64,000 bases of DNA from FEB-7 sp963698265 (GCA_963698265.1 CAVOQC010000004.1:434001-498000), one strand, 5' to 3'; shown: positions 51,211-60,454, counted from the stretch's first letter. The notes: generated by a model from the sequence alone, not told the origin. Translations and numbers: made by a program.

Positions 51211-52679
51211 GGCGCGCTCTCCGGAATGGGAAGGCGCACGTGGATCTCGGTGCCGTGGCCGGGATCGCCGCGGATCTCCACGGATCCGGCGAGAATGTAG
51301 ACGCGCTCGCGGATGCCCACCAGGCCGAAGGATCCCTTCTTCTGGAGGTCCTCGGGGGAGAGCCCGCGGCCGTCGTCGCGCACGTCGAGGTGCACCTCGC
51401 GCCCGATGCTGCGCAGTCCCACGCGCACTTTCCGGGCGGCCGCGTGGCGGCCGGCGTTGGTGAGGCTCTCCTGCACGATGCGGTAGAGGTGGGAGGCCAG
51501 GGGCTCGGGAAGCGCCCCGGTCTGCTCGTCCACCGCGAGGTCGACCGTGAACCCGTGCCGGCGCGAGGTCTCTTCGGCGAGCCATTCCAGCGCGGCGAGC
51601 AGCCCCAGGTCGTCGAGCAGGAGCGGGCGCAGGTCCGCGGAGATCCGCCGCGTGGCCGCCACGGTGCTGTCGAGCACCGAGCGCATGCCCGAGAGCGTGC
51701 GCCCGATCCGCTCGTTGCCGTCAACCACGTTGGCCTCGAGCCAGGCGAGGTCCATCTTGAGCGAAGTGAGGTTCTGGCCCAGCTCGTCGTGGAGCTCCCG
51801 TGAGATCCTGCTGTTTTCCTGCTCGCGCGCCGTGCGCGAGGCCACCGACAGCTCGCGCAGGTCCTCGCGCGCCTGGGCGAGCTCGCGGCGCGTGCGCTCG
51901 CGCATCGACACGTCGCGCAGGATCACGGTGTAGAAACGCTGGCCGCGGATCTCGTTCTGCGAAATAGACGCGTCGATCGGGAACTCCTCGCCGCTCTTGC
52001 GGACCGCGGTGACGATGCGCTGCGCCATCATCGGCCGGCTCGACACCCCCGTGCGGCCGAAGTTGTCCACGTGCCGGCGGTGATCGCGGTGGAAGCGCGA
52101 GGGGATGAGCAGGTCGAGCGGACGGCCCAGCACCTCGCGCGGCTCGTAGCCGAAGATGCGCTCGGCGGCGCGGTTGAAGAGCGTGATGTGCTGCTCGCCA
52201 TCGACCGAGATGATCGCGTCCATGGCGGAATCGACGATGCCCTGCAGGCGCATCTGGCTTTCGCGGGCGACATCGCGGCCCTTCCAGAGTTCGTCGATGT
52301 CGTTGACCGTTCCCACGACGCGCAGGGCGCGCCCGTCTTCGCCGCGGTCCACGACGCGCGCGCGCCAGCGCACCCAGCGCCAGGCCCCGTCGCGGTGGCG
52401 CATGCGCACCTCCAGGGTGGCGCGCTCGATGGCGCCTGTCTCCATCTCCACCATCCGCGCCTGGATCGCGGCGTAATCGTCGGGGAAGGCCACCGCCCGC
52501 ACGCCGTCCACGGCGTTGTTGGGTCCCTCGGGGTAGTCCCAGGTGGAGAGCATCTCCGGCGACCGGTAGACGCGCCCGGCGCGCACGTCCCAGTCGAAGA
52601 CGGCGAGCCCCGCGGTGAGCACGGCCTCGCGCCAGCAGTCGGTGATTTCGGGAGACGCGGGCGAGTCGGGCGGGGGCAT
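51207..52679 (-). CDS. PAS-domain sensor histidine kinase (NarX/HisKA_3 type)
   Basis: 490 aa from ATG 52679, soluble (no membrane span). Two PAS/PAC modules (about 15-135 and 140-265; DSAMDAIISVDGEQHI, LFNRAAERIFGYEP), a HisKA_3 dimerisation domain with the phosphoacceptor in RISRELHDELGQNLTSL, and an HATPase with DDGRGLSPEDLQ and GSFGLVGIRERV. Cytoplasmic signal; PAS domains often carry haem or flavin but no ligand motif is decisive. Overlaps its partner regulator by 4 nt. Confidence 0.92.
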   Translation of the reverse strand: MPPPDSPASPEITDCWREAVLTAGLAVFDWDVRAGRVYRSPEMLSTWDYPEGPNNAVDGVRAVAFPDDYAAIQARMVEMETGAIERATLEVRMRHRDGAWRWVRWRARVVDRGEDGRALRVVGTVNDIDELWKGRDVARESQMRLQGIVDSAMDAIISVDGEQHITLFNRAAERIFGYEPREVLGRPLDLLIPSRFHRDHRRHVDNFGRTGVSSRPMMAQRIVTAVRKSGEEFPIDASISQNEIRGQRFYTVILRDVSMRERTRRELAQAREDLRELSVASRTAREQENSRISRELHDELGQNLTSLKMDLAWLEANVVDGNERIGRTLSGMRSVLDSTVAATRRISADLRPLLLDDLGLLAALEWLAEETSRRHGFTVDLAVDEQTGALPEPLASHLYRIVQESLTNAGRHAAARKVRVGLRSIGREVHLDVRDDGRGLSPEDLQKKGSFGLVGIRERVYILAGSVEIRGDPGHGTEIHVRLPIPESAP

Positions 52680-52758
52680 GGGGGCGGGCGTTACGGAGGA
52701 GGTTGCAGGCGCTGCGGAAGGATAGCAGGAGCGGCGGCACTCGTACGCAGGCGCGGAG

Positions 52759-54150
52759 TCAGCACTCGAGGCTCGCGCCGGCTTCCGGCGCCGTGGCGGG
52801 CCAGCCGAGGCCCGCCTCGATCGCCGCCGCGAATTCCACGGCGGTCTGCTCCTCGCCGTGCACGACGAAGGTGCGCTCAGGCGACTGCCTGAACCCGCCC
52901 AGCCAGGCGAGGAGCGCATTTCGGTCCGCGTGGGCCGATAGCCCCCCGAGGGTATGTACGCTCGCCCGGACCGGCACCGTCTCCCCGAAGAGGCGCGCGG
53001 TGCGGGCGCCGTCCACGAGGCGGCGTCCGAGCGTGCCGGCCGCCTGGAAGCCGGTGAAGAGGACCGCGCATTCCTCGCGGGCAAGGTTGTGCCGCAGGTG
53101 ATGGCGGATGCGGCCCGCCTCGCACATGCCGCTCGCGGCGATCACGAGGGCGCCGGAGCGGATCTTGTTGATGGCCATGGATTCCTCCGGCGTCGCCGTG
53201 AACTTGAGGCGAAACGGCAGGCGCCGCCCGCGCATCGCGCGCACGAAGCGCCCGACCACGGGATCGAGGGTTTCCAGGTGCGCGAACGTGACCTGCGTCG
53301 CCTTGCGCGCGAGCGGGGAATCGACGAACACGTTGAGCCCGTCGAGTTCGCCCTGCTCGCAGAGCTCGAAGAGCAGGATGAGGAGCTCCTGCGCGCGCCC
53401 GAGGGCGAAGGCCGGGACGACGAGGTTGCCGCGGCGCCCGCCGAGGGTGTCGCGCACGACGTGCACGAGCTCGCGCAATGTCTCGTCCATCGGCTTGTGC
53501 AGGCGGTTGCCGTACGTGGATTCCACCAGGAGCACGTCCGCGCGGGCGACGGTCTCGGGGTCGCGCACGATCGGGCGCGCCGGCTGGCCGAGGTCGCCGG
53601 AGAAGACGAGGCGGCGCTCGCGCCCGCCCTCGCGGATGCGCACCTCGGCGATCGCCGAGCCGAGGATATGGCCGGCGTCGAGGAAGCGCACGCGCGCCTG
53701 CGGATGGGGCCTGAACTCCACGCCGTAGGGCACGCCGTTCACGCTGCGCATGGCGCGCTCGACGTCCTTCGCCGTGAACAGGGGAGGCGCCGGCGCCGGG
53801 GCCGGCCCGCGCCGTCGCGATTCATGGGTCTTCTCGCGCGCCTGGATGTGCGCGCTGTCCTGGAGCATCACCGGCAGGAGGTCGGCGGTTGCGCGGGTGC
53901 AGTAGACGGGCAGCGCAGGCGCACGCGACGAGAGCACGGGCAGGAGCCCGCAGTGGTCGAGGTGCGCGTGGGTGACGAGCGCGAAATCAAGCTCCGCGGG
54001 GTCGAAAGCGGGAAAGGCGCGGTTCTTCGGACCCGCCTCGCGCCCGCCCTGGTGCATGCCGCAGTCGACCACGAAGCGCACGCGGCCAGTGTCCACGTGG
54101 AAGCACGAGCCCGTCACTTCGCGCGCCGCGCCGAGAAAGCGGATCCGCAT
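52759..54150 (-). CDS. Beta-CASP metallo-beta-lactamase-fold nuclease-like protein
   Basis: 463 aa. MBL metal motifs LVTHAHLDHCGLLP (about residue 58) and DAGHILGSA, FSGDLG, then the beta-CASP region and the C-terminal motif GLSAHADRNALLAWL plus FVVHGEE. This is the YSH1/CPSF-like group of RNA-processing metallohydrolases. RNA substrate unknown. Divergent from the multihaem cytochrome gene. Confidence 0.9.
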   Translation of the reverse strand: MRIRFLGAAREVTGSCFHVDTGRVRFVVDCGMHQGGREAGPKNRAFPAFDPAELDFALVTHAHLDHCGLLPVLSSRAPALPVYCTRATADLLPVMLQDSAHIQAREKTHESRRRGPAPAPAPPLFTAKDVERAMRSVNGVPYGVEFRPHPQARVRFLDAGHILGSAIAEVRIREGGRERRLVFSGDLGQPARPIVRDPETVARADVLLVESTYGNRLHKPMDETLRELVHVVRDTLGGRRGNLVVPAFALGRAQELLILLFELCEQGELDGLNVFVDSPLARKATQVTFAHLETLDPVVGRFVRAMRGRRLPFRLKFTATPEESMAINKIRSGALVIAASGMCEAGRIRHHLRHNLAREECAVLFTGFQAAGTLGRRLVDGARTARLFGETVPVRASVHTLGGLSAHADRNALLAWLGGFRQSPERTFVVHGEEQTAVEFAAAIEAGLGWPATAPEAGASLEC

Positions 54151-54198
54151 GGGTCCATTCTAGCTGCGCCGGGCCGGGGTGCAGGCGGCCTTTCCCCA

Positions 54199-54212
54199 TT
54201 GACCCATATCAA
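54199..54212. promoter_or_regulatory. FNR-type box upstream of the multihaem cytochrome cluster
   Basis: TTGAC-CCAT-ATCAA, one mismatch from TTGAT-N4-ATCAA, in the 193-bp divergent gap before the 11-haem cytochrome gene. A convincing -10 at the class II distance is not obvious, so the promoter itself is unresolved. Confidence 0.5.
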
Positions 54213-54343
54213 CATTGGATACCCCCCTCCGTGAGACCGTTGCCGTCGAAGAAGTCCATGGCCGGCGCCCGCTGGCATCCGTGCAGGGAAAGTCGCCCGG
54301 TTTCCGGGCCGGGGCAAGGGCCGATCAGGCAGGAATACGACAG

Positions 54344-55594
54344 ATGAACCCCGTGACGCTTCGAATCCTCGCGCTCGCCATGATTCTCGGCCTGCCGGCC
54401 GCGGCGATGGCCAAGCAGGCCGCCGCGAAGGCGGCCGATCCGAACGAGAAGTGCCTGGGATGCCACGCCGAGGCCGAGCCGGCCGACAAGAGCGCGGCGG
54501 GCAAGCCGGTGCTCGTGGTGCCGGAAAAATTCCTCGCGTCGATGCACGGGAAGTCGAAAGTCGCCTGCATCGAATGCCACGCCGACGAGGGCCTGAAGAA
54601 GTATCCCCACAAGTCGCCCGGGCCCGCCCAGTGCTCGAGCTGCCACGAGAAAGCCGTCAAGGAATACGCCGCGACCGCCCACGGCATCGCGCGCAAGGGC
54701 GGCAGCGGCGTGGCGGCCACCTGCTCCGACTGCCACGGCACCCACGACATCAAGCCGTCGATCGACCCCGCCTCGCTCACGAACCGCGCCCACATCGAGC
54801 CGACCTGCGCCACTTGCCACGGCAACGAAGCCCTCGTGAAGCAGGGCAAGGTCCCGGGCGGCAACGTGGCGGCGATGTACCACGACAGCATCCACGGCAG
54901 GCTTCTCCGGTCGAACGGAAAGTCGAAGGACCGCGTGCCCGTCTGCACCGACTGCCACGGCTCCCACGACATGCGCCCGAAGAAGGATCCGGAGAGCGCC
55001 GTGTCCCGCGCCAACATCCCCGATACCTGCGGCACCTGCCACGCCAAGGCGAAGAAGGTCTGGGCGGGCGGGCAGCACGGCAAGATGCGCGCGAGCCTCG
55101 TCATGACCGCGCCGGGCTGCACCGACTGCCACGGCACCCACACCATCGCCGATCCCAAGACGCCGAAATGGCAGGTCGACGTGATCCGCGAGTGCGGCGG
55201 CTGCCACACCCAGTACATCAAGACCTACCGCGACACCTATCACGGCCAGGTGACGGACCTGGGCTACACGGTCGTGGCCACCTGCTCGAGCTGCCACGGC
55301 TCCCACGAGGTGCTGCCGAAGTCGAACCCGCTGTCCAAGGTCTCCGACGAGCGCATCCTCTCCACCTGCCAGGCGTGCCACCCGAAGGCCAATGCGAACT
55401 TCGTGCAGTTCCAGCCGCACGCGAACAAGTACAGCAAGGAGAGCGGGCTCATCCTCTACTACACGACCAAGGCCATGCAGCTCTTGCTCGCGGGCGTGTT
55501 CGCGTTCTTCGGCCTGCACACGATACTGTGGCTCTACCGGGGGCTCGCGGAGATGCGCAAGCGGCGGGACGAAGGCAACGAGGAGAAGCACTGA
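54344..55594 (+). CDS. 11-haem c-type cytochrome with C-terminal membrane anchor
   Basis: 416 aa from ATG 54344 (AGGA upstream). Signal peptide to about residue 23, eleven CxxCH haem sites (CLGCH, CIECH, CSSCH, CSDCH, CATCH, CTDCH, CGTCH, CTDCH, CGGCH, CSSCH, CQACH), and one membrane span near the C-terminus (LLLAGVFAFFGLHTILWLY) with a basic cytoplasmic tail. Many His outside CxxCH suggest bis-His haems. Likely a periplasmic electron wire bound to the inner membrane. Its stop shares one base with the next gene (TGATG). Confidence 0.88.
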   Translation: MNPVTLRILALAMILGLPAAAMAKQAAAKAADPNEKCLGCHAEAEPADKSAAGKPVLVVPEKFLASMHGKSKVACIECHADEGLKKYPHKSPGPAQCSSCHEKAVKEYAATAHGIARKGGSGVAATCSDCHGTHDIKPSIDPASLTNRAHIEPTCATCHGNEALVKQGKVPGGNVAAMYHDSIHGRLLRSNGKSKDRVPVCTDCHGSHDMRPKKDPESAVSRANIPDTCGTCHAKAKKVWAGGQHGKMRASLVMTAPGCTDCHGTHTIADPKTPKWQVDVIRECGGCHTQYIKTYRDTYHGQVTDLGYTVVATCSSCHGSHEVLPKSNPLSKVSDERILSTCQACHPKANANFVQFQPHANKYSKESGLILYYTTKAMQLLLAGVFAFFGLHTILWLYRGLAEMRKRRDEGNEEKH

Positions 55595-56467
55595 TGGCCA
55601 GCCAACTCGAAACCACGGGCGTCTCGCCGTCGCAAGCGGGACCCGGCGCCGCACGGCGCTACTACAAGCGCTTCGACCGCATCGACCGCGTGATGCACGC
55701 CGGGCTGATGATCACCTTCATCGGCTGCGCGATCACCGGCATCCCGCCGCTCTTCTCCGACCACGGCTGGGCCGTCAGCCCTGGCGGGCCTGCTCGGCGG
55801 GTTCTCGGGCGCCGCGCTCATCCACCGCATCTGCGCCGTGATCATGATCACCGTGTTCTTCTCCCACGTCGCGCGGGTGTTCATCGGCGCCGCGCGCCGG
55901 ACCGGCTTCCTCGCGATCCTGTGGGGCCCGAACTCCATGACGCCGCAGCCCCAGGACGCCGTCGACATCTGGCGCCATGTGCTCTGGTTCGTGGGCAAGG
56001 GGCCCAGGCCGCAATTCGACCGCTACACCTACTGGGAGAAGTTCGACTACTGGGCGGTCTTCTGGGGCATGTTCATCATCGGCGGCTCGGGCCTGATACT
56101 GTGGTTCCCGGTGCAGTTCGCGGCCTTCCTGCCGGGCTGGATATTCAACGTGGCGACCGTCGTGCACGGCGAGGAGGCGCTCCTCGCAGTTGGCTTCATC
56201 TTCACCATCCACTTCTTCAACGGCCACCTGCGTCCCGAGAAGTTTCCGATGGACACGGTGATCTTCACCGGGCGGATCTCCGAGCACGAGTTGAAGGACG
56301 AGCGTCCGATGGAGTACCGGCGCCTGGTGAGCGAGGGAAGGCTCGAGGCGACCGAGACCTCGCCGCCTTCGCTTCCGTCCCTGCTCTTCGGCTGGATCGT
56401 GGGCGGCACCGCGGTGATAGTCGGCACGGTCACCGTGGTGGTAATCGTCTACAGCGTGATCACTTGA
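55594..56467 (+). pseudogene. Cytochrome b/b6-type membrane subunit, one frameshift
   Basis: Begins at ATG 55594 (MASQLETTG) in one frame through about residue 60 (DRIDRVMHAGLMITFIG, FSDHGWAV) and continues in another frame (ALAGLLGGFSGAAL, then MITVFFSHVARVF) to 56467. Removing one C from the CCC run at 55779-55781 gives a single frame of 290 residues: a four-helix di-haem b-type cytochrome like formate dehydrogenase gamma subunits. It would exchange electrons between quinone and the cytochrome c partners. Either a real disrupted gene or a base-calling error. Confidence 0.75.
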
Positions 56468-56591
56468 CGCGGGGCCTGCCCGCAGGAATCGGCGCAGGGC
56501 CGGCTCGTCCGGCCCTGCCGTCATGCCGGAGTCGAAGCGTGCAAGGGGCCTTGGCCACCCGGCGCGCAACAACGGGGAGGAGCGCAGGAAC

Positions 56592-57982
56592 ATGAAAATC
56601 CGGATGGGTCGCAGGACACTGATGCTCGGGTCGATCACGTCGATCGTGGTGGTGCTCGTCGGGCTCGCGGCGGTCGGCGCGGCCGGCATCGCGGGCTGGG
56701 AATACTCCAACAGCAACGCCTTCTGCGCGACCATGTGCCACGACGTCCACCCGGAGGAGATCGCCGCCCACAAGGTCGGGGCGCACGCGCGCGTGAACTG
56801 CGTCGAGTGCCACATGGGCCGCAATTCCACGCTGCACCTGATGGCATTGAAGCCCACGCACGCGAAGGAGCTGTGGGGCATGATCGTCGGCTACGACGGC
56901 CGATCACTTCCGGCACTTTGCGCCCGTCGCGCGAGGCCTGCGAGAGCTGCCACTGGCCCGAGCGTGGAACACCACGACAGCATCGCCGTGAAGGTCCGCT
57001 ACGGCGAGGATCCGGAAAGCAGCGAGTCGCGCACGAAGATCGTCCTGCACACCGGCATGGACGCGATCCGCGAGGGCTACACCAAGGGCATCCACTGGCA
57101 TATCCAGAACGAGGTCCGCTTCGTCTCGCCCGACCCGCAGCGCCGCGAGATCCCGTGGGTCGAGGTGAGGAAGCCCGACGGCACGAGGATCACCTACACG
57201 GACGGCGAGACCAAGCTCACCGCCCAGCAGATCTCCGCCCTGCGAGCCGCGGGCCATGGCCTGCTACGACTGCCACAACGAGGTCGGCCACCCGTTTCCC
57301 AATCCCGAGACGGTGGTGGACGAGGCCATCCGCACCGGCGCGATCGACCGGGCGCTGCCGAACGCGAAGGCCCGGGCCGCGGCGCTCGTCGGTGCGCTCG
57401 GCGATCTCACGGGAGAACGCAAGGACCGGGAAGCGAAAGTCGACAAGCTGATCGCAGAGCAGGCGGCGAAGGCCGCGACTCCGGCGGAGTTGAAGCCGGC
57501 GGAGCTGAAATTCGACACGGGCGATGCGCGAGATCCTGCTCAACGCCTCGTTCCGGGAAAAGGGCTTCAGCTGGAAATCCTTCGCGAACCACACGGGGCA
57601 CGCCGACACGCCGGGCTGCTTCCGCTGCCACGACGGCAAGCACTACAACGACAAGGGCGAGGCGATCCGCCTGCAGTGCACGCTGTGCCACGCCCTGCCG
57701 CAGGTCACGCGCGAGAAGGGCAAGGGCAGCGTAGCCTCGCTCCTGCCGGACAAGGCGGGCGAGAAGCAGCCGGAGAGCCACCAGAAACCCAACTTCATGC
57801 ACGTCCACAGCGACGAGGTGGGGCCGGACTGCGAGAAGTGCCACGGCACGCCCCTCAAGTTCGGCAAGCAGGGCGGCAATTTCTGCTCCAACCCCGCCTG
57901 CCACGGTCGCCAGTGGCCGGGCGTGAACCTCATGGTGGAACCGCCGAAGAAGGCCGCGGCGGAGCCGCCGAAGAAGGGCTAG
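56592..57982 (+). pseudogene. NapC/NirT-like octahaem cytochrome, four frameshifts
   Basis: From ATG 56592 (AGGA upstream): N-terminal membrane anchor (TSIVVVLVGLAAVGAAGIAG) and haem sites CATMCH (CX3CH), CVECH, CESCH, CYDCH, CFRCH, CTLCH, CEKCH and CSNPACH (CX4CH), eight in all, spread over three frames. Apparent indels: a missing base near 56897, extra bases near 56963, at GGG 57251-57253 and at GGG 57519-57521. Corrected length is about 462 aa. NapC-like proteins take electrons from quinol to periplasmic carriers. Motifs are intact in every segment, so decay is recent or the indels are errors. Confidence 0.75.
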
Positions 57983-58057
57983 TTGCCGCGGTTCGCGGCC
58001 GAAACCACGGCGGTGACCGGGATGGGCCCGGGCGCCGCCTTCCACCAAGGAGAAGTC

Positions 58058-58342
58058 ATGAAACGCATGTTGATCGTCCTGGCCGCGACCGGCCTGCTCG
58101 CGGGTACCCTTCCGGCCTCGGCCGACGAGGCGCTGTTCAAGTCCAAGGGCTGCGTGAAGTGCCACGACGCGGAGAAGAAGAAGAAGGGGCCTGCGGTCTC
58201 GGCGATGACGGCCAAGCACAAGGGCGACAAGGCGGCGGCCGGCAAGCTGGTCGCCATGCTCAAGGGCAAGGACCACCCCGAGGTGGACGCGACCGACGAC
58301 GAGCTGAAGAAGTTGGTCGCCCACGCCATCGGCGCCAAGTAG
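58058..58342 (+). CDS. Small monohaem c-type cytochrome
   Basis: 94 aa from ATG 58058 (AAGGAGAA upstream). Signal peptide ending LPASA, haem site SKGCVKCHDAEKKKKGPA, and a short helical C-terminus (DDELKKLVAHAIGAK). Class I cytochrome c like c551/c552 but without an obvious Met ligand after MTAKHKG other than VAMLKG. Last gene of the multihaem cluster; likely the soluble shuttle. Confidence 0.88.
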   Translation: MKRMLIVLAATGLLAGTLPASADEALFKSKGCVKCHDAEKKKKGPAVSAMTAKHKGDKAAAGKLVAMLKGKDHPEVDATDDELKKLVAHAIGAK

Positions 58343-58358
58343 CCGGGGCGAGATGAAA

Positions 58359-58386
58359 AAAAACGCCGGCGCAAGCCGGCGTTTTT
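58359..58386. terminator. Bidirectional Rho-independent terminator
   Basis: AAAAACGCCGGC-GCAA-GCCGGCGTTTTT: a perfect 12-bp stem with A-run and T-run, between two convergent small cytochrome genes (stops 58342 and 58406). Works in both directions. Confidence 0.92.
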
Positions 58387-58405
58387 CCTGAACGGCGGGA
58401 CCGGC

Positions 58406-58717
58406 CTACTGGGCGAGGATCCACTTGGTGATCTTGCTCGCGACGGCGGCGTCGCCGCCCTTGACCGTCGTGTGCTCCTCTTCCACGCCGTCGACCTTGA
58501 TCTTGCCGCCCTTGGACAGGAAGGCGGTCAGCTTCGCCTCGGCATCGGCCTTGCCCTTGTACTTCTTGGACACTTCCTTGAACGCCGGGCCGTCCTTCTT
58601 CTTGTCCACGGCGTGGCACTTGAGGCACTTGTTGCTCTTGGCGAGGCCTTCGTCGGCCGAAACGAGGCCGGGGGCCGCGAAAGCGGCGATGACGAGGGGA
58701 ATGATGAGTCGCTTCAT
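58406..58717 (-). CDS. Small monohaem c-type cytochrome
   Basis: 103 aa. Signal peptide MKRLIIPLVIAAFAAPGLVSA, haem site SNKCLKCHAVDKKKDGPAF, and a tail ending AVASKITKWILAQ. Similar in layout to the convergent cytochrome at 58058-58342 (CxKCH followed by Lys-rich GPA), so the two look like paralogues. An FNR-type palindrome lies about 110 bp upstream. Confidence 0.9.
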   Translation of the reverse strand: MKRLIIPLVIAAFAAPGLVSADEGLAKSNKCLKCHAVDKKKDGPAFKEVSKKYKGKADAEAKLTAFLSKGGKIKVDGVEEEHTTVKGGDAAVASKITKWILAQ

Positions 58718-58828
58718 GATTTATCTCCTGGGATCCATGGACGGGGCCGGGCGCCCGGGCATTGCCGGGCAGGGCGGGGCGCAAGACGCTACAACGGAAA
58801 AACGCATAAAGGGGCCGGCCGGTTGACC

Positions 58829-58846
58829 GATTGACGATCGTCAATC
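58829..58846. promoter_or_regulatory. Perfect 18-bp palindrome with FNR/DNR-type halves
   Basis: GATTGACGATCGTCAATC; the core TTGAC-GATC-GTCAA has the 14-bp FNR spacing with one change in each half. Its centre is about 40 bp upstream of the start predicted from TTTATG (58810-58805) on the minus strand, the class II position for the cytochrome gene at 58406-58717. Confidence 0.6.
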
Positions 58847-58894
58847 CGGGCAGTCCCGGCTTCGATCGGCGGTGCGGTGCGGACCCGGGAGAGC

Positions 58895-58969
58895 TGGTGG
58901 GTGGTACTGGGATCGAACCAGTGACCCCTGCCGTGTGAAGGCAGTGCTCTACCGCTGAGCTAACCACCC
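58895..58969 (-). tRNA. tRNA-Val(CAC)
   Basis: 75 nt with encoded CCA. Acceptor GGGTGGT pairs with ACCACCC, D-arm TAGCTCAGCGGTAGAGCA, anticodon loop TTCACAC with CAC at 34-36 reading GUG valine codons, T-arm CTGGTTCGATCCCAG. A TAAAAT -10 (58986-58981) lies 12 nt upstream. Confidence 0.96.
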
Positions 58970-59065
58970 GGAAGGCGCGCATTTTAGCGGAATTCGGCGC
59001 TGCGGGCACGGCCGCGCACCGCGCGGCACCTTAGAATGTGTCCTTCTCCCCCTAGCCAGACTCCC

Positions 59066-60448
59066 ATGGTCCGCACCCGCTTCGCGCCGAGTCCGACCGG
59101 CTACCTCCACATCGGCGGCGCTCGCACCGCGCTCTTTTCCTGGGCCTACGCCAGGCGGCACGGCGGCAAGTTCGTCCTGCGCGTGGAGGACACGGACCAG
59201 GAGCGCTCCACGCAGGCCTCCGTGCAGGCCATTCTCGAGGGCCTTGCCTGGCTGGGCATCGACTGGGACGAGGGTCCGCACTACCAGATGCAGCGTCTCG
59301 CGCGCTATGGAGAACTCGCCGAACAGCTGCTTCAGGCCGGCTTTGCCTACCGCTGCTACTGCACGAAGGAGGAACTCGACGCGATGCGCGAGGCGCAGGC
59401 GGCCCGCGGCGAGAAGCCGCGCTACGACCGGCGCTGGCGCGATTCGACCGAGGCGCCGCCCGCCGGGAGGACCGCCGTCATCCGCTTCAAGAACCCGCTC
59501 GACGGCGCCGTAGCCTGGGACGACCTCGTGAAGGGGCCCATCAGCGTGGCGAACGAGGAGCTCGACGACCTCGTGCTCGTGCGCGCCGACGGCGTGCCCA
59601 CCTACAACTTCGGCGTCGTGGTCGACGACCTGGACATGGCGATCACGCACGTGATCCGCGGCGACGACCACGTGAACAACACGCCGCGTCAGTTGAACCT
59701 CTACCGCGCGCTCGGCGCGCCGGTTCCCGGCTTCGGGCACGTGCCGATGATCCTGGGCGCCGACGGCCAGCGCCTCTCGAAGCGCCACGGCGCGGTGAGC
59801 GTCCTGCAGTACCGGGACGAGGGCTACCTGCCCGACGCGATGGTGAACTACCTCGCGCGCCTGGGCTGGTCCCACGGCGACGAGGAGGTGTTCTCCCGCG
59901 ACCAGCTCGTGGAGTGGTTCGATCTCGAGCACGTGAGCCGCTCGCCGGCGCGCTGGGATCCGGAGAAGCTCAAGTGGATGAACGGCGAGTACCTGAAGCG
60001 GATCCCTGCCGAGGAACTCGTGGCGGGCATCGGTTCGCGAAACCCCGCGGTCCACGCGGAAATCCTGGCGGCCATGGACCCGGTGGCGATGACGGCGGTG
60101 GGGCAGGGGAGCTGGTCGCTGGTGGGCGAGCACGAGGCCTTCCTGCACGAGCTCGCCTCGCCGGTGACGACCGATCGCGCCGTCGTGGACCAGTACCTCG
60201 ACGCGAAGGGCCGCGCGGTGGTGGGTGACCTCGCTACGGCGCTCGAATCCGCCGACTGGACGGCCGCCGGGGTGAAGGCGGCGCTGCAGGCCTTCGTGAA
60301 GGGCCGCGGCCTCAAGATGCCCGAGGTCATGATGCCGCTTCGCGTGGCCGTGACGCGCAAGGCCCAGACCAAGGCGATCGACGCGATCGTGGCGGCCTTG
60401 CGCAAGGAAGTGGTGCTGGAGCGGCTGCGCCACGCCGCGGCCGGATAG
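59066..60448 (+). CDS. gltX: Glutamyl-tRNA synthetase
   Basis: 460 aa from ATG 59066 (MVRTRFAPSPTGYLHIGGA). HIGH-type signature YLHIGGARTALF, KMSKS-type loop GQRLSKRHGAVS (about residue 240), and RGDDHVNNTPRQ. Charges tRNA-Glu, whose gene lies 170 bp downstream. TAGAAT at 59032 is a possible -10. A long open frame on the opposite strand is its shadow. Confidence 0.97.
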   Translation: MVRTRFAPSPTGYLHIGGARTALFSWAYARRHGGKFVLRVEDTDQERSTQASVQAILEGLAWLGIDWDEGPHYQMQRLARYGELAEQLLQAGFAYRCYCTKEELDAMREAQAARGEKPRYDRRWRDSTEAPPAGRTAVIRFKNPLDGAVAWDDLVKGPISVANEELDDLVLVRADGVPTYNFGVVVDDLDMAITHVIRGDDHVNNTPRQLNLYRALGAPVPGFGHVPMILGADGQRLSKRHGAVSVLQYRDEGYLPDAMVNYLARLGWSHGDEEVFSRDQLVEWFDLEHVSRSPARWDPEKLKWMNGEYLKRIPAEELVAGIGSRNPAVHAEILAAMDPVAMTAVGQGSWSLVGEHEAFLHELASPVTTDRAVVDQYLDAKGRAVVGDLATALESADWTAAGVKAALQAFVKGRGLKMPEVMMPLRVAVTRKAQTKAIDAIVAALRKEVVLERLRHAAAG

Positions 60449-60454
60449 CCGCCT

